From positions 1,550,001 through 1,614,000 of the forward strand of contig NZ_JBEXAC010000002.1 in NCBI RefSeq assembly GCF_040567655.1: a DNA stretch of 64,000 nucleotides, in the 5' to 3' direction. The DNA is from Chitinophaga sp. H8. GTDB lineage: Bacteria; Bacteroidota; Bacteroidia; Chitinophagales; Chitinophagaceae. A program made the position numbers and the translations under genes. The stretch's first letter is position 1. Each line of letters starts with the position of its first letter. Under the pieces are notes generated by a model that had not been told where the DNA came from, did not search any database, and was given only the letters and a program-made list of their open reading frames with translations. Shown here piece by piece: positions 63,919 through 64,000 of the stretch.

Positions 63919-64000
63919 GAATCCGTCAGGATTTGGTGAGGGGCAAAGATAAGGTTTTTGAGGCAGGCCTATGGCTTACTTTCCAAATTTTCGCTGCCGT

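Noticed and set aside
63758..63952. Rightward 64-residue frame near the right edge
   Set aside because: It is Ser/Ala-rich, has no domain features, and lies over the likely leader and promoter of murF-alr on the other strand.

Overview
The window looks like chromosome of a Bacteroidota soil-type bacterium, most probably Chitinophagaceae (Chitinophaga-like). Supporting signs are three complete ECF sigma / FecR anti-sigma / SusC / SusD modules, promoters of the Bacteroidota type (TTTG, about 19 nt, TAnnTTTG), little use of Shine-Dalgarno sites, a fused MurF-alanine racemase, and the acpP-fabF-rnc gene order. The genus is an inference. I saw no insertion sequence, CRISPR array or integrase.

Layout. 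1-4.1 kb: an RND efflux pump (cut by the left edge) and its periplasmic adaptor. 4.7-7.0 kb: acpP, fabF, rnc. 7.0-10.5 kb: a leftward group of small-molecule-binding type genes (SnoaL-like, GyrI-like, truncated glyoxalase-like, a DJ-1/PfpI-GyrI fusion, a WYL regulator). 10.5-11.9 kb: a gene-free stretch with three terminator hairpins. 11.9-14.0 kb: a hybrid histidine kinase. 14.0-21.4 kb: SusCD module 1. 21.6-24.4 kb: a DUF2071 protein, an exported redoxin and a cytochrome c / copper-monooxygenase-like protein. 24.4-32.0 kb: SusCD module 2. 32.0-39.5 kb: an accessory stretch with an unusual SF2 helicase, a small membrane protein, an unrecognised exported protein, a DUF1508 protein, a phage-tailspike-like beta-helix protein and a DinB protein, ending at tRNA-Ser(GGA). 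39.8-46.6 kb: SusCD module 3. 46.6-64 kb: mainly housekeeping genes (asparaginase, TatD, polysaccharide deacetylase, GltX, GlnS, a B12-binding protein, enoyl-CoA hydratase, FumC, a D-2-hydroxyacid dehydrogenase, a TauE/SafE transporter, LspA, MurF-Alr).

How the parts work together. Each SusC carries an N-terminal STN signalling domain and lies downstream of its own sigma/FecR pair, so each module should be a self-inducing trans-envelope signalling and uptake unit. None has a carbohydrate-active enzyme beside it, so the substrates cannot be named. Module 2 sits next to a cytochrome/copper protein and a redoxin, which hints at a redox or metal link.

Most interesting signals. (1) In modules 1 and 2, but not 3, the FecR-SusC gap carries a conserved rightward hairpin followed by eight T, and a rightward -7 box lies over the susC start codon. 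Together they predict cis-antisense small RNAs of roughly 77-97 nt over the susC leader, like DonS-type RNAs of Bacteroides. (2) A family of 7-bp-period GCT-phased repeats occupies at least five intergenic regions between 46.7 and 54.3 kb. It includes a 34-bp unit found three times that differs only at its 17th base, and repeats of this family lie directly upstream of both gltX and glnS. (3) Three consecutive terminator-ended units lie in the 10.5-11.9 kb gap. (4) A redoxin and a cytochrome/copper protein lie as convergent separate genes. (5) An orphan SF2 helicase lies with a small membrane protein, near an isolated tailspike-like gene.
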